The notes below the pieces were generated by a model. It was not told the DNA's origin, did not search any database, and saw nothing but the letters and a program-made list of their open reading frames with translations. A stretch of 64,000 bases of DNA from Xylanimicrobium pachnodae JCM 13526 = NBRC 107786. GTDB lineage: Bacteria; Actinomycetota; Actinomycetes; Actinomycetales; Cellulomonadaceae. The stretch covers positions 82,196 through 146,195 of the forward strand of contig BCWJ01000009.1 of assembly GCA_001592145.1 (NCBI GenBank). Reading direction: 5' to 3'. Below, in pieces: positions 1 through 10,782 of this stretch. The position numbers were made by a program, and so were the translations under genes. Positions within the stretch are counted from its first letter, which is position 1. Every line of letters begins with the position of its first letter.

Positions 1-1779
1 GGCGCTCGCGACCTCGGCGCGGGCCACGGCGTCCGTGAGCGGACGCCCGCCGGGCAGCAGGCCGGGCAGCAGGCCGGCCTCGACGCCGCCGCGCTCACCC
101 ACGCGCCGCGGCACCCACGCGAGGCGTGCGCCGGTGGCGGCGGCCAGCTCGAGGGCCGCGGTGTAGGCGCCCGCGGACCCGGCCAGGCGCTCGCCCACCA
201 GGATCACGGCGCCGGGCTCGGCCAGCGCGGCCGCCAGGTCGGTGATGGCCTGCGCTTCCTGCTCCGGAAGGTCGGCCGGCAGCAGCCCGCCGGTCGCCTG
301 GGCGGTCACGGCGCCCAGCCACTCGGCCTCCCGGCCGGGCGCGGAGGCGAGCAGCGTGCCGTTCAGGCGCTGCAGGCCGCGGGTGGCGAACGGCGCCACG
401 CCCATGACCTTGAGGCCGTGCTTGCGCACCGCCTTGCGCAGCCGCAGGAACAGGTACCCGCCCTCCTCCTCGGCCTCCAGGCCGACGAGCAGCACGAGCG
501 GTGCCTTCTCCAGGTCGGTGAACGTCACGCCCATACCCGTGCCGGCCACGGTGCGCGCCAGGAACGCCGTCTCCTCCTCGGAGTGCACGCGGGCGCGCTG
601 GTCGACGTCGTCGCTCCCGAGCGCGGTGCGGGCGAAGCGGGACCAGGCGGTGGCGTCCTCCAGCGTGAGGCGGCCGCCGGGCAGCACGCCCACGCCGCCC
701 TGGCCGCGGGCCGCGGCCAGGCCCTCGGCGGCGAGCTCGAGCGCCTCGACCCACGACGCCGGTCGCAGCTCGCCGTCCTCGCGCACCAGGGGCGTGGTCA
801 GCCGGTCGGGGGCGCACTGCCACTGGAACGCGAAGCGGTCCTTGTCGGTGATCCACTCCTCGTTGACCGCCGGGTCGTCCCCGGCCTGCCGGCGCATCAC
901 GACACCGCGGCGGTGGTCGACGCGGATGGCCGCGCACGACGAGTCGTGCTCGGCGATGCCCGGCGTCGAGATGAGGTCGAACGGGCGGGCGCGGAACCGG
1001 TAGGAGGCGTTGGTGAGCGCACCCACCGGGCAGATCTGGATGGTGTTGCCCGAGTAGTACGACGCGAACGGGGTGCCGTCGGGGGTCAGCGCGCCCCCGG
1101 CGAGCGTCGCCTCGGCGCCCCGTGCGCCGTCGTCCACGTAGTCCAGGATGTCGACGTCGAACCGGCCGATCTGCTGCTCGGCGCCGCGCTCCTGGAGCGC
1201 GATGAACGCGTCGCCCGCGATCTCGTCGCTGAACCGCGTGCAGCGCTGGCACAGCACGCAGCGCTCACGGTCCAGCAGGATCTCGGCCGAGACGGGCAGC
1301 GGCTTGGTGAAGACGCGCTTGACGTCGATGAACCGGGTGTCGGGACGTCCGGCGGACATCGCCTGGTTCTGCAGGGGGCACTCGCCGCCCTTGTCGCACA
1401 CCGGGCAGTCCAGCGGGTGGTTCATCAGGAGGAACTCCATGATGCCCTCCTGCGCCTTGTCCGCGACCGGCGACGTCGCCGCCGTCTTGACGACCATCCC
1501 GGGGGTGGCCTCCAAGGTGCACGACGTCTGCGGCTTCGGCATCGAGCGCAGGTTGCCCTCGCGGTCCGGGGTGGCCACCTCGACCAGGCACTGGCGGCAC
1601 GCGCCCACCGGCTCGAGCAGCGGGTGGTCGCAGAAGCGGGGCACGTCGATGCCGAGCTGCTCCGCCGCCCGGATCACCAGGGTGCCCTTCGGGACGGAGA
1701 CCTCGACGTCGTCGATCGTGAGCGTGACGGTCGGCACGGGAGCCTCGGCTCCCGTGGCCTTGTCGGCGGTCGCGGTCAT
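1..1779 (-). CDS. nuoG: NADH-quinone oxidoreductase subunit G, 3' end outside window
   Basis: Iron-sulfur subunit of the peripheral arm of complex I, carrying electrons from NuoF/NuoE toward the membrane arm. I translated 593 codons with no stop, so the gene continues past the left edge. It opens with a plant-type ferredoxin fold: Cys50, Cys61, Cys64 (FCDHP, GACRQC) and a fourth Cys near 87 for the [2Fe-2S] centre. The N3 motif [17 protein letters not shown] and a ferredoxin-like RCVLCQRC follow, then a molybdopterin-oxidoreductase-like region. The ATG shares one base with the nuoF stop (TGATG), so translation is probably coupled. Only the start and the N-terminal two thirds are visible. Confidence 0.95.
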   Translation of the reverse strand, partial: MTATADKATGAEAPVPTVTLTIDDVEVSVPKGTLVIRAAEQLGIDVPRFCDHPLLEPVGACRQCLVEVATPDREGNLRSMPKPQTSCTLEATPGMVVKTAATSPVADKAQEGIMEFLLMNHPLDCPVCDKGGECPLQNQAMSAGRPDTRFIDVKRVFTKPLPVSAEILLDRERCVLCQRCTRFSDEIAGDAFIALQERGAEQQIGRFDVDILDYVDDGARGAEATLAGGALTPDGTPFASYYSGNTIQICPVGALTNASYRFRARPFDLISTPGIAEHDSSCAAIRVDHRRGVVMRRQAGDDPAVNEEWITDKDRFAFQWQCAPDRLTTPLVREDGELRPASWVEALELAAEGLAAARGQGGVGVLPGGRLTLEDATAWSRFARTALGSDDVDQRARVHSEEETAFLARTVAGTGMGVTFTDLEKAPLVLLVGLEAEEEGGYLFLRLRKAVRKHGLKVMGVAPFATRGLQRLNGTLLASAPGREAEWLGAVTAQATGGLLPADLPEQEAQAITDLAAALAEPGAVILVGERLAGSAGAYTAALELAAATGARLAWVPRRVGERGGVEAGLLPGLLPGGRPLTDAVARAEVASA

Positions 1780-3128
1780 CAGTGGCCTCCCAGCGTGGCG
1801 GCCCCCGCGAGGGCACCTGTCCTGGACTTCGGCGTGTACTCGAACAGCGCCGACTTGACGGGGTCGAACGGGCACGCGTGGTGGTCGATGTGCGCCTGGT
1901 ACTCGTCGCGGAACAGCTGGATCGAGCTGGTCACGGGCGAGGTGGCCCCGTCACCCAGCGCGCAGAACGCGCGGCCCAGGATGTTGCCGCACAGGTCGAC
2001 CATGGTGTCGATGTCCTCGTCGACGCCGCCGCCGGCCTCGACTCGGGCCAGGATCTGCTTGAGCCAGAACGTGCCCTCGCGGCACGGGGTGCACTTGCCG
2101 CACGACTCGTGCGCGTAGAAGTCCATCCACCGGCTCGTGGCGCGCACCACGCACGTGGTCTCGTCGAAGATCTGCAGGGCGCGCGTGCCGAGCATCGACT
2201 TGGCCGCCCCGACCGACTCGTAGTCGAGCGGGACGTCCAGCTGCGAGGCGTCGAACATCGGGGTCGACGACCCGCCCGGGGTCCAGAACTTCAGCTCGTG
2301 CCCCTCGCGGATGCCCCCGGCCATGTCCAGCAGCTCGCGCAGCGTGATGCCCAGCGGCGCCTCGTACTGCCCCGGCCGGGTGACATGCCCGCTCAGCGAG
2401 AACAGGCCCATGCCCTGCGAGCGTTCGGTGCCCATGCTGGCGAACCAGGAGGCCCCGTTGCGGATGATCGACGGCACCGACGCGATCGACTCGACGTTGT
2501 TGACCACCGTGGGGCGGGCGTACAGGCCCTCGACGGCGGGGAACGGGGGCTTGAGGCGCGGCTGGCCGCGGCGCCCCTCGAGCGAGTCGAGCAGCGCCGT
2601 CTCCTCGCCGCAGATGTAGGCGCCCGCACCCGCGTGCACCGTCACGTCCAGGTCGAACCCGCTGCCCAGGACGTTCTTGCCCAGGTAGCCGGCGTCGTAC
2701 GCCTCCTGGACCGCCTGGAGCAGACGCCGGTAGACGTGCAGCACCTCGCCGCGCACGTAGATGAACGCGTGATGGCAGTTGATCGCGAAGCTCGTGATCG
2801 CCACGCCCTCGACCAGGTGCTGCGGGCTGGCCATGAGCAGCGGGATGTCCTTGCAGGTGCCCGGCTCCGACTCGTCCGCGTTGACCACCAGGTAGCGCGG
2901 CAAGCCGTCGTCGGGGGGCAGGAAGCTCCACTTGAGGCCCGTGGGGAAGCCCGCGCCGCCGCGGCCGCGCAGGCCGGCCGTCTTGACCTCGGTGACGATG
3001 TCCGCCGGGGCCATCGTGAGCGCCTTGCGCAGGGCCTCGTACCCGTGGCCCTTGGCGAGGTACGTGTCGAGCGACCAGGACTTCTCGGCGTCCCAGGTGT
3101 CCGTCAGGACGGGGGTCAGGGTGGTCAC
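1779..3128 (-). CDS. nuoF: NADH-quinone oxidoreductase subunit F
   Basis: NADH- and FMN-binding subunit of complex I, where electrons enter from NADH. The 449-residue protein has the glycine-rich nucleotide loop GRGGAGF at 55-61, the flavin/NADH region around [12 protein letters not shown] (166-177), and the N3 [4Fe-4S] cluster ligands Cys343, Cys346 and Cys349 ([11 protein letters not shown]) with a fourth Cys near 389. Length is normal for the family. The start is a GTG that overlaps the nuoE stop (GTGA), and the stop overlaps nuoG. It lies in the uninterrupted nuoA-G run on the minus strand. Confidence 0.97.
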   Translation of the reverse strand: MTTLTPVLTDTWDAEKSWSLDTYLAKGHGYEALRKALTMAPADIVTEVKTAGLRGRGGAGFPTGLKWSFLPPDDGLPRYLVVNADESEPGTCKDIPLLMASPQHLVEGVAITSFAINCHHAFIYVRGEVLHVYRRLLQAVQEAYDAGYLGKNVLGSGFDLDVTVHAGAGAYICGEETALLDSLEGRRGQPRLKPPFPAVEGLYARPTVVNNVESIASVPSIIRNGASWFASMGTERSQGMGLFSLSGHVTRPGQYEAPLGITLRELLDMAGGIREGHELKFWTPGGSSTPMFDASQLDVPLDYESVGAAKSMLGTRALQIFDETTCVVRATSRWMDFYAHESCGKCTPCREGTFWLKQILARVEAGGGVDEDIDTMVDLCGNILGRAFCALGDGATSPVTSSIQLFRDEYQAHIDHHACPFDPVKSALFEYTPKSRTGALAGAATLGGH

Positions 3129-3904
3129 TTCTTCTCGCCTCCCTGGCCCGCATCGCCGGGAGTGGTGGGCTTGCGCTCGGCGCTGGAGCCGTGGTCGCCC
3201 GTCGCGGGCGTCGCGTCGGACGCCGTGGCCTCGCCCGCGGCTTCCGCGAGCGGCGCCGGGGCCGTCCAGCCGTGCTCACGGGCGAGCTTGAGCCCGGCGA
3301 GCGTCGGGGCGCCCGCCACCCCGCCCTCGTCCGCGCGGCCGTCGGGGAACCCGGCCAGCACGCGGCTCATCGCCTTGAACGAGCAGACCGACTCGGCGCC
3401 GCGCGTGGGCCGCACCGGCTTGCCCGCCGTCAGGTCGTCCACCACCGCGGTGGCCGACTCGGGCGTCTGGTTGTCGAAGAACTCCCAGTTGACCATCATC
3501 ACGGGCGCGTAGTCGCAGGCCGCGTTGCACTCGACGCGTTCCAGGGTGATCGCGCCGTCGGGCGTGGTCTCGTCGTGCCCCACGCCCAGGTGCTCGCTCA
3601 GCTCGTCGAAGATGGCGTCGCCGCCCATCACCGCGCACAGCGTGTTGGTGCACACGCCCACCGTGTACTTCCCGTTGGGGTGGCGCTTGTACTGCGTGTA
3701 GAACGTGGCGACGGCGCTGACCTCGGCCGGGGTGAGCCCCAGCTCCTGCGCGCAGAACCGGATGCCGTCCGGGGTCACGTAGCCGTCCACCGACTGCACC
3801 AGGTGCAGCATGGGCAGCAGCCCCGAGCGTGCGTCGGGATACCGGGCGACGATCGCCGCGGCATCAGTCTTCAGGGACGTCAGGGTTTCGGCGTCATAGG
3901 TCAT
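3125..3904 (-). CDS. nuoE: NADH-quinone oxidoreductase subunit E
   Basis: Thioredoxin-like [2Fe-2S] subunit (24-kDa type) that pairs with NuoF. The cluster ligands are Cys85 and Cys90 (CTNTLC) and Cys126 and Cys130 (CNAAC), the normal CX4C...CX3C arrangement. The ATG at 3904 overlaps the nuoD stop as ATGA, which is why I reject a longer reading that starts upstream inside nuoD. After residue 180 there is an Ala/Gly-rich tail of about 80 residues not needed for the fold; such tails occur in actinobacterial NuoE proteins. Confidence 0.96.
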   Translation of the reverse strand: MTYDAETLTSLKTDAAAIVARYPDARSGLLPMLHLVQSVDGYVTPDGIRFCAQELGLTPAEVSAVATFYTQYKRHPNGKYTVGVCTNTLCAVMGGDAIFDELSEHLGVGHDETTPDGAITLERVECNAACDYAPVMMVNWEFFDNQTPESATAVVDDLTAGKPVRPTRGAESVCSFKAMSRVLAGFPDGRADEGGVAGAPTLAGLKLAREHGWTAPAPLAEAAGEATASDATPATGDHGSSAERKPTTPGDAGQGGEKK

Positions 3905-5244
3905 CGGTCGACACCTCCGAGCACGGGGTCCAGGGACGCGACGGAGACGACGACGTCGGCCACCTGGCCGCCCTCGCACATCACCGACACGGCCTGGAGG
4001 TTGTTGAATGACGGGTCACGGAAGTGGGCCCGGTACGGGCGGGTCCCGCCGTCGGACACCACGTGCACGCCGAGCTCACCACGCGGGTGCTCGACGGTCT
4101 GCCACGCCTGCCCGGCCGGGACGCGGAAGCCCTCGGTCACGATCTTGAAGTGGTGGATCAGGGCTTCCATGGACTCGCCCATGATGTGCTTGATGTGGTC
4201 GAGCGAGTTGCCCTGGCCGTCGCCACCCACGGCGAGCTGGGCCGGCCAGGCGATCTTCTTGTCCGCGACCATCGTGGGCTGCCCCGCGGTGGCCTCCAGG
4301 CGCTCGAGGGTCTGCTCGACGATCCGCAGCGACTGGTAGCACTCCTCGAGGCGCAGCACCACGCGGTCGTACGTGTCGGCGCCGTGCGCGACGGGGACGT
4401 CGAAGTCGTACGTCTCGTAGCCGCAGTACGGGAACGCCTTGCGCACGTCGTACGGGTGTCCCGCCGAGCGCAGCACGGGCCCGGTGATGCCCAGGGCCAT
4501 GCACCCCGCCAGGTTCAGCGACCCGGTACCCACCAGGCGGGCCTTGAAGATCGGGTTCTCCAGCAGCAGGTCCCCGAGCTGGCCCAGGTAGTGCTTGATC
4601 TTCGGGATGGCCGCGCGCACCTGCTCCACCGTGCCGGCCGGCACGTCCTGTGCGACGCCGCCGGGGCGCACGTACGCATGGTTCATGCGCAGGCCGGTGA
4701 CGGCCTCGAAGATCCGCAGGATCTCCTCGCGGCCCGTGAACGCGACGGTCATCACCGTGGTGGCGCCCATCTCGTTGCCCGCCGTGCCCAGGCACACCAG
4801 GTGGCTGGCCACCCGGTTGAGCTCCATCATCATCACGCGGATCACGGAGGCGCGTTCGGGGACGTCGTCGGTGATGCCGAGCAGCTTCTCGACGCCCAGG
4901 CAGAACGCCGTCTCCTGGAAGAGGGGGGCCAGGTAGTCCATGCGGGTGCAGAACGTGGTGCCCTGCGTCCAGGTGCGGAACTCCATGTTCTTCTCGATGC
5001 CGGTGTGCAGGTAGCCGATGCCCGCGCGGGCCTCGGTCACCGTCTCGCCGTCGATCTCCAGCATGAGGCGCAGCACGCCGTGCGTGGACGGGTGCTGCGG
5101 GCCCATGTTGACGACGATGCGCTCCTCGCCCACCACCTCGCGGGCGATCTCGTCCCAGTCGCCGCCCGAGGCCTCGAAGAACGCCGCACCCTGCGGCATC
5201 GACTCGTCGGCCGGGCGCGTGGCGTGGAAGGTCTGGCCGCTCAC
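3901..5244 (-). CDS. nuoD: NADH-quinone oxidoreductase subunit D
   Basis: The 49-kDa-type subunit of complex I, which helps form the quinone-binding pocket; descended from the large subunit of NiFe hydrogenases. The 447-residue protein has the family signature [14 protein letters not shown] near the N terminus and [11 protein letters not shown] shortly after, with family-like sequence to the C terminus. I use the GTG at 5244 because it overlaps the nuoC stop (GTGA), the same junction type as elsewhere in this operon. The longer frame upstream is a shadow inside nuoC. Confidence 0.97.
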   Translation of the reverse strand: MSGQTFHATRPADESMPQGAAFFEASGGDWDEIAREVVGEERIVVNMGPQHPSTHGVLRLMLEIDGETVTEARAGIGYLHTGIEKNMEFRTWTQGTTFCTRMDYLAPLFQETAFCLGVEKLLGITDDVPERASVIRVMMMELNRVASHLVCLGTAGNEMGATTVMTVAFTGREEILRIFEAVTGLRMNHAYVRPGGVAQDVPAGTVEQVRAAIPKIKHYLGQLGDLLLENPIFKARLVGTGSLNLAGCMALGITGPVLRSAGHPYDVRKAFPYCGYETYDFDVPVAHGADTYDRVVLRLEECYQSLRIVEQTLERLEATAGQPTMVADKKIAWPAQLAVGGDGQGNSLDHIKHIMGESMEALIHHFKIVTEGFRVPAGQAWQTVEHPRGELGVHVVSDGGTRPYRAHFRDPSFNNLQAVSVMCEGGQVADVVVSVASLDPVLGGVDR

Positions 5245-5978
5245 TGGTAACTCCTGCGCAGGTCGGGGGACGGCACCGTGGCGCCCTTGTACTCCACCGG
5301 GATGCCGCCGAGCGGGTAGTCCTTGCGCTGCGGGTGGCCCGGCCAGTCGTCGGGCATCTCGATGCGGGACAGGCCCGGGTGCCCGTCGAAGACGATGCCG
5401 AAGAAGTCGAACGTCTCGCGCTCGTGCCAGTCGTTGGCCGGGTACACCGCCGTCGTGGACGGGATGTGCGGGTCCGCGTCCGGGCAGGCGACCTCGAGGC
5501 GCAGCCGGCGCCCGTGCGTGATCGACGTCAGGTGGTAGACGGCGTGCAGCTCGCGCCCGGCGTCCTGGGGGAAGTGCACCCCGCTCACGCCCAGGCTCAG
5601 CTCGAAGCGCAGGTCCTGGTCGTCGCGCAGCGCGCGGGCCACGACCGGCAGGTGGGTGCGCTCGACCCACAGGGTGAGCTCGGCGTGCGGCCCGGGCGGG
5701 GCGACGACGACGCGCTCGATCGCCTGGTCGAAGGGGACGCCCTGCTCGCCGAGCACCTCGGCGAGCACGTCCACGACCTCGTCGAACCAGCCGCCGTAGG
5801 GCCGCTCGCTCGCACCGGGCGAACGCACCGTGGTGACCAGGCGGCCGTACCCGGAGGTGTCGCCCGGGCCGGACGCCCCGAACATGCCGCGCCGCGTCTC
5901 GAGCACCTCGCCCTGCGGGTGCGAGCCGGTGGTGGAGATCGGTGCGACCAGCTCGGCCGGGGTGTTCTCGTCGCTCAC
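5241..5978 (-). CDS. nuoC: NADH-quinone oxidoreductase subunit C
   Basis: The 30-kDa-type subunit of complex I, which binds NuoD and NuoB in the connecting arm. The 245-residue protein has the family core with [18 protein letters not shown] and the terminal [16 protein letters not shown] signature. The first 80 residues are a weakly conserved extension. The GTG start at 5978 overlaps the nuoB stop. NuoC and NuoD are separate genes here, not fused as in enterobacteria. Confidence 0.95.
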   Translation of the reverse strand: MSDENTPAELVAPISTTGSHPQGEVLETRRGMFGASGPGDTSGYGRLVTTVRSPGASERPYGGWFDEVVDVLAEVLGEQGVPFDQAIERVVVAPPGPHAELTLWVERTHLPVVARALRDDQDLRFELSLGVSGVHFPQDAGRELHAVYHLTSITHGRRLRLEVACPDADPHIPSTTAVYPANDWHERETFDFFGIVFDGHPGLSRIEMPDDWPGHPQRKDYPLGGIPVEYKGATVPSPDLRRSYQ

Positions 5979-6526
5979 CGCAGCAGTCCCTTCATCTGGA
6001 ACGTGGGCGTGGCCTCCAGGGCCGCGGCCTCCGCCGCCTGCGCCGCCTCGCGGCGGTTGACGCCCAGCGGCGAGTCGGCGATCTGCTGGTGCAGCGCCAG
6101 GATCGCGTTGATGAGCATCTCGGGCCGCGGCGGGCAGCCGGGCAGGTAGATGTCCACCGGCACGATGTGGTCCACGCCCTGGACGATCGCGTAGTTGTTG
6201 AACATGCCGCCGCTCGACGCGCACACGCCCATCGAGAGCACCCACTTGGGCTCGCTCATCTGGTCGTAGACCTGCCGGACCACGGGCGCCATCTTCTGCG
6301 ACACCCGCCCGGCCACGATCATCAGGTCCGCCTGGCGCGGCGAGGCGCGGAACACCTCCATACCGAACCGGGACAGGTCGAACCGGGACGCGCCCGCCGC
6401 CATCATCTCGATGGCGCAGCACGCCAGGCCGAACGTCACCGGCCACACCGACGCCTTGCGCAGGTAGCCCGCCAGGTCCTCGATCGTCGTCAGCAGGAAC
6501 CCTGACGGAGCCTCTTCGATCCCCAT
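5975..6526 (-). CDS. nuoB: NADH-quinone oxidoreductase subunit B
   Basis: Carries the N2 [4Fe-4S] cluster, the last iron-sulfur centre before quinone. Of the ligands, the adjacent Cys36-Cys37 pair (GLACCAIE) is clear, with further Cys near 101 (MGVCASSGG) and near 131 (LPGCPPRPE). The 183-residue length is normal. It begins with ATG at 6526, 24 bases after the nuoA stop, the only real gap within the visible nuo run. Confidence 0.97.
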   Translation of the reverse strand: MGIEEAPSGFLLTTIEDLAGYLRKASVWPVTFGLACCAIEMMAAGASRFDLSRFGMEVFRASPRQADLMIVAGRVSQKMAPVVRQVYDQMSEPKWVLSMGVCASSGGMFNNYAIVQGVDHIVPVDIYLPGCPPRPEMLINAILALHQQIADSPLGVNRREAAQAAEAAALEATPTFQMKGLLR

Positions 6527-6550
6527 GTTGTCATCCCTCGTCTCGGGTTC

Positions 6551-6913
6551 TCAGACCCAGTCGAACCCGCCGCGGCGCCACTCGTACACGAACGGCACGG
6601 TGATCAGGGCCAGGAAGGTCAGCGCCGCGATGAGGCCGTAGGCGGCCAGGTACGCGAAGTTCACGGCCCACGGGTAGAGGAAGACCACCTCGATGTCGAA
6701 GACGATGAACGTCATCGCCACGAGGTAGTACTTGATCGGCAGCCGCCCGCCGCCCACGGCGTGCGGGGTGGGCATGATGCCGCACTCGTACGCCTCGAGC
6801 TTCGCGCGGTTGTAGCGCTTGGGGCCGATGACGGCCGACGCGCCCACGCCGCCGAGCGCCAGAACGGCGGCCACGGCCATGAGGACCAATACGGGGACGT
6901 ACGGGTTGGTCAT
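6551..6913 (-). CDS. nuoA: NADH-quinone oxidoreductase subunit A
   Basis: Small membrane subunit of complex I, 120 residues with three hydrophobic helices (roughly 5-28, 60-83 and 89-111) and the loop typical of the family (YECGIMP, then LPIKYYLVAMTFIVFDIEVVF). First gene of the nuo operon. A strong ribosome site (GGAGGAGCAGGG) lies directly upstream. The 59 bases between it and the flavoprotein gene upstream hold no terminator I can recognise, so readthrough from that gene into nuo is possible. Confidence 0.96.
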   Translation of the reverse strand: MTNPYVPVLVLMAVAAVLALGGVGASAVIGPKRYNRAKLEAYECGIMPTPHAVGGGRLPIKYYLVAMTFIVFDIEVVFLYPWAVNFAYLAAYGLIAALTFLALITVPFVYEWRRGGFDWV

Positions 6914-6972
6914 CCCTGCTCCTCCTGCCTCATCTCGCTGTCACTTCCTCATCGTTGAGCGGTCCTCGGCGG

Positions 6973-8268
6973 CTAGGCCGTGGGAACCACGCGGGTCAGC
7001 GTGGAGATCAACCGGTCGACCCAGTCGCCCCCGCGCGGCTCGTAGCAGTCCGAGAGCAGCTTGACCACGAACTGCATGACGACCGGGACCGGCAGCGCGT
7101 ACCGCGTGCCGAACCGCATGATCGCCGGGTGCTCGATGAGCCGGACGAACGCCCGACCCAAGGTGTAGTAGCCGCCCAGGTCGGCGCGCATGCGTTCGGC
7201 GTACCCGCCCAGCACGGCCTCGCGGGCGGCGTCCGAGGTACGCGTACGGGCCTGGGCGATCGCGTCGGCGGCGACGCGTCCGGCCTGGAGCGCGTAGGCG
7301 ATGCCCTCGCCGTTGAACGGGGAGATCATGCCGGCGGCGTCGCCCACCAGGATCGTCCCGTCGCGGTACATCGGGGACCGGTTGAAGCCCATGGGCAGCG
7401 CGGCACCGCGCACCGGTCCCAGCTGGTTCTCGGGCGTGAACCCCCACTCCTGCGGGGTGTTGCGCGTCCAGCGCACCAGCAGGTCGCGGTAGTCGTGCCC
7501 GACGGCGGACTGCTTCGCCGGCGTGGAGCTCACCGAGCCCAGCCCGACGTTCACGGTGCCGTCGCCGAGGGCGAAGATCCACCCGTACCCGGGCAGCAGG
7601 TCGGACTTGCCGGGCCGGCCCGACCACAGCTCCAGGTGGGACTCCATCCAGGCGTCCTCGTGTCGCGGGGTGCCCTCGGAGCGGAAGTAGGTGCGGTACG
7701 CGGTGCCCATGGGGCGGTCGTCGCGCCGGGTGATCCCCAGCGCGGTGGCGAACCGGGACGAGACGCCGTCGGCGGCGACCACGACGGGGGCGCGGTAGAC
7801 CACGTCCCGCTTGTCGGCGGTCTGGGCGGTGACCCCCACGGTGCGGCCCGTGCGCTCGTCGAGCAGCGGACCCGTGACCTTGGTGCGCTCCAGCAGCTTG
7901 GCGCCGCTGCGCTGGGCGTGCTGCACCAACCGGTGGTCGAGCTTGGTGCGCGCCATCGCCGACCCGTAGCCGGGGAACGCCGTGACCTCCGGCCAGGGCA
8001 GCTCCCACGAGCGTCGGCCCGCGAACACGCGCAGGCCCTCGTTGCGGATCCACCCGTCGGCGGGGTCCAGGTCGACGCCCATCCGGGCGAGCTCGGCGAC
8101 CGCGCGTGGCGTCAGCCCGTCGCCGCAGATCTTGTCACGGGGGAAGGCGGACTTCTCCAGGACCAGCACGGACAGGCCCGCGGTGGCGCACCAGTGCGCC
8201 GTCGAGGAGCCTGCCGGACCGGCACCGACGACGATGACGTCGGCGTCGTCCTGCGACCCTGCCCGCAC
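6973..8268 (-). CDS. Geranylgeranyl-reductase-family FAD oxidoreductase, probable menaquinone reductase (MenJ-like)
   Basis: A 431-residue single-domain flavoprotein. An N-terminal Rossmann loop GAGPAG (residues 15-20) binds FAD, the motif KICGDGLTPRA is typical of the geranylgeranyl reductase family, and GDAAGMISPFNGEGIAYAL is the C-terminal FAD signature. In actinobacteria this family includes MenJ, which saturates one double bond of the menaquinone side chain. Position between nuo and menG supports that role, but the substrate is inferred. I choose the GTG at 8268 because GGGAGG lies about 8 bases upstream; a GTG at 8277 is possible. A CRP-like palindrome lies upstream at 8305-8324. Confidence 0.82.
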   Translation of the reverse strand: MRAGSQDDADVIVVGAGPAGSSTAHWCATAGLSVLVLEKSAFPRDKICGDGLTPRAVAELARMGVDLDPADGWIRNEGLRVFAGRRSWELPWPEVTAFPGYGSAMARTKLDHRLVQHAQRSGAKLLERTKVTGPLLDERTGRTVGVTAQTADKRDVVYRAPVVVAADGVSSRFATALGITRRDDRPMGTAYRTYFRSEGTPRHEDAWMESHLELWSGRPGKSDLLPGYGWIFALGDGTVNVGLGSVSSTPAKQSAVGHDYRDLLVRWTRNTPQEWGFTPENQLGPVRGAALPMGFNRSPMYRDGTILVGDAAGMISPFNGEGIAYALQAGRVAADAIAQARTRTSDAAREAVLGGYAERMRADLGGYYTLGRAFVRLIEHPAIMRFGTRYALPVPVVMQFVVKLLSDCYEPRGGDWVDRLISTLTRVVPTA

Positions 8269-8304
8269 CCTGCACACCTCCCGGAAAGCCCTCAGCGACG
8301 AGTG

Positions 8305-8324
8305 CTTGTGAACCGTGTCACTAG
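8305..8324. promoter_or_regulatory. CRP/GlxR-type palindrome upstream of the MenJ-like gene
   Basis: CTTGTGA-N6-TCACTAG: the half sites match CRP/GlxR consensus (TGTGA-N6-TCACA) except for one base. Its centre (8314.5) lies 46.5 bases upstream of the chosen GTG start at 8268. An almost identical element precedes menB at 20221-20240. The regulator itself is not in the window. Confidence 0.6.
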
Positions 8325-8531
8325 CGCCTCGGTCACCTTAGCCATTCGGCGCCCGCATGGATAGCGGGACCCGCCAGGTGACCTTGCGTCGCTCGGGTGG
8401 ATCGTACGATCCCGCACGTCAACCACCACGGTTCGAGGCGCCGTGTCACTGGGTGCTCGGTCGCGAGCGACGTCGACGGCGTGCCGCCGGGCGGCACCGA
8501 CGGGCCCCACGAGAGGCCCTGATCCCAGACG

Positions 8532-9248
8532 TCAGGCCGGTTCCATGGCCCCGGCCGCGGGCTTGACCGCGCGGTGCAGCGCGACGATCCCACCCGACAG
8601 ATTGCGATACGCGACCTGCCCCCAGCCGGCCTCGAGCAGCAGCGCACCCAGCGCGGCCTGGTCGTGCCACGACCGGATCGACTCCGCCAGGTAGTCGTAA
8701 GAGCCCTTGTCCCGCGTGACCGCACCGGCCACCACCGGCAGGGCCCGCATCAGGTACTCCTGATAGACCACGCGGAACGGCTTCCACGTGGGCGTGGAGA
8801 ACTCGCACACCACGACCCGCCCGCCCGGGCGCACCACCCGCAGCATCTCGCGCAGCGCCGCCGACGTGTCCTCCACGTTGCGCAGCCCGAACGAGATCGT
8901 CACCGCGTCGAACGAGCCGTCGGCGAACGGCAGGGCGGTCGCGTCCCCCGCGACGAACGGCAGGTCGGGGCGGCGGCGCTTGCCCACCGAGAGCATCCCG
9001 ATCGAGATGTCGGAGGGCACCACGACCGCACCGTCCAGCTCGAACGGCTCGCTCGACGTGCCCGTGCCCGCCGCCAGGTCCAGCACGCGCTCCCCCGGCA
9101 TCGCGGCCACGGCGTCGCGCACGAGCCGCCGCCAGCGCCGGTCCTGCCCCACGGAGATGACGTCGTTGACGAGGTCGTACCGCTCCGCGATCCCGTCGAA
9201 CATCGACGCGACCTCGCCGGGCTTCTTCTGCAGGGTTGCTCGTGCCAT
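8532..9248 (-). CDS. menG: Demethylmenaquinone methyltransferase
   Basis: SAM-dependent C-methyltransferase (UbiE/MenG family) that makes menaquinone from demethylmenaquinone. The 238-residue protein has the signature [14 protein letters not shown] near residue 16, SAM motif [13 protein letters not shown] near residue 55, and SFGLRNVED with [15 protein letters not shown] further on. The start is the ATG at 9248 (MARATLQKK), matching the family N terminus; an extension upstream has no support. It is divergent from menF across 113 bases. In these bacteria the substrate is menaquinone rather than ubiquinone, given the surrounding men genes. Confidence 0.95.
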   Translation of the reverse strand: MARATLQKKPGEVASMFDGIAERYDLVNDVISVGQDRRWRRLVRDAVAAMPGERVLDLAAGTGTSSEPFELDGAVVVPSDISIGMLSVGKRRRPDLPFVAGDATALPFADGSFDAVTISFGLRNVEDTSAALREMLRVVRPGGRVVVCEFSTPTWKPFRVVYQEYLMRALPVVAGAVTRDKGSYDYLAESIRSWHDQAALGALLLEAGWGQVAYRNLSGGIVALHRAVKPAAGAMEPA

Positions 9249-9361
9249 GCGCTCATGCTCGCACGCACCCCGTCCCCGCATGCTCCGGTTCGCGTCACGC
9301 GGCGCCGCCCCCGGACCGACGCGTCGTCGTGGCCGAGCGGGCGGGATTACGCTGGGCGGCG

Positions 9362-10732
9362 ATGTCCGGAACTGCCCTGCCCCAGCCCGCGGACCCCGAC
9401 CACGCTGGGCCCACCACCGGAGCCGACGGCGTCGACGCCGGGTCCGCCCCGCCGCAGCCGCTGGTCGTCCGCACCGCCGTGATCGACCTGCCCGACGACG
9501 GCCTCACCACGCTCGTCGACCTGCTGCCCGACACCGCGCCGCTCGCGTGGGTGCGCCGCGGCGACGGCATCGTCGGCTGGGGCGAGGCGCTGCGCGTCGA
9601 CGTCGCGGGCGAGTCCCGGTTCGCCGACGCCGACGCCGCCTGGCGCGCCGTGCTCGACCGGGCCGTGGTGCGCGACGACGTGCGCCTGCCCGGCACGGGC
9701 CCCGTCGCGTTCGGCTCGTTCGCCTTCGACGCCACGTCCGACGACGGCGGCGTGCTCGTGGTGCCGCGCGTCGTCGTCGGCCGCCGCGGCGGGCGCGCCT
9801 GGATCACCACCCTGTCCGCCGGGCTCGACGCCGCCCCCACCACGGCGCTCCTCGACCCCGCGACGCGCACGCCCGTGGAGGCACCGGGCGCGGTCACCGA
9901 GGCCGACGGCGCCGTCACCGCCGCCGACTGGCCGGCCGTCGTCGCCGACGCCGTCGCCCGCATCCAGGCCGGCCGGCTCGACAAGGTGGTGATGGCACGC
10001 GACGTGGTCGCCACGACCGCCCGGCCCATCGACCCGCGCTGGCTGCTGCGCCGCCTCGCGACCGCGTACGAGACCACGTGGACCTTCGCCGTCGGCGGCC
10101 TGGTGGGTGCCACGCCCGAGCTGCTGGTGCGCTCCGAGAAGGGACTGGCGGCGTCGCGCGTGCTCGCCGGGACCATCCGGCGCGAACCGGGGATGAGCGA
10201 CGACGACGCCCTGCTGCGGGCGGCCCAGCTCGCCCGCTCCTCGAAGGACCTGGAGGAGCACGAGCTCGCCGTCGTCTCCGTGGCCGACGCGCTCGACCCT
10301 TTCTGCACGTCGCTCAACGTGCCCGAGCAGCCGTTCGTGCTGCACCTGCCCAACGTCATGCACCTCGCGTCCGACGTCACCGGCGTGCTGGCCCGGCCCA
10401 CCGACGGCGCGGCGCCGTCGTCGCTCGCGCTCGCCGCGGCGCTGCACCCCTCCGCCGCGGTCTGCGGGACGCCGACGACGGCGGCGCGCGACCTCATCCG
10501 CGAGATCGAGGGCATGGACCGCGGCCGCTACGCCGGGCCCGTGGGCTGGATGGGCGCCGACGGCGACGGCGAGTGGGGCATCGCGCTGCGCTCCGCACGG
10601 CTCGACGACGCCGACCCCCGTCGCGCCCGCCTGTTCGCCGGGTGCGGGGTGGTGGCGGCCTCCGACCCCACCGCCGAGCTCGCGGAGTCGGAGGCCAAGC
10701 TCGTCCCCATGCGCTGGTCGCTGCGGGACTGA
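9362..10732 (+). CDS. menF: Isochorismate synthase
   Basis: Converts chorismate to isochorismate, the first committed step of menaquinone synthesis. The 456-residue chorismate-binding protein has the [10 protein letters not shown] segment holding the probable general-base Lys, the [10 protein letters not shown] segment, and the C-terminal active site [20 protein letters not shown] followed by GEWGIALRS. The N-terminal third is variable, as usual. The ATG at 9362 lies about 8 bases after TACGCT (9348-9353), so the transcript may be leaderless. An entC-type siderophore role is less likely with menG and menD/C/B close by. Confidence 0.9.
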   Translation: MSGTALPQPADPDHAGPTTGADGVDAGSAPPQPLVVRTAVIDLPDDGLTTLVDLLPDTAPLAWVRRGDGIVGWGEALRVDVAGESRFADADAAWRAVLDRAVVRDDVRLPGTGPVAFGSFAFDATSDDGGVLVVPRVVVGRRGGRAWITTLSAGLDAAPTTALLDPATRTPVEAPGAVTEADGAVTAADWPAVVADAVARIQAGRLDKVVMARDVVATTARPIDPRWLLRRLATAYETTWTFAVGGLVGATPELLVRSEKGLAASRVLAGTIRREPGMSDDDALLRAAQLARSSKDLEEHELAVVSVADALDPFCTSLNVPEQPFVLHLPNVMHLASDVTGVLARPTDGAAPSSLALAAALHPSAAVCGTPTTAARDLIREIEGMDRGRYAGPVGWMGADGDGEWGIALRSARLDDADPRRARLFAGCGVVAASDPTAELAESEAKLVPMRWSLRD

Positions 10733-10753
10733 CCTCCCGCCCCCGCGATCGGG

Positions 10754-10782
10754 TCCGTCAGGACTCAGATCCGTCAGGACTC
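10754..10782. repeat. 13-bp direct repeat across the MATE gene stop codon
   Basis: TCCGTCAGGACTC occurs at 10754-10766 and 10770-10782, a 16-base period. The copy at 10770 contains the stop codon of the MATE gene (10774-10776). It joins similar stop-spanning repeats at three other genes in this window. Confidence 0.85.

Noticed and set aside
95..1252. Long Arg/Pro-rich frame opposite or out of frame with nuoG
   Set aside because: Shadow of nuoG in another frame; the true frame gives clear complex I motifs without a stop.
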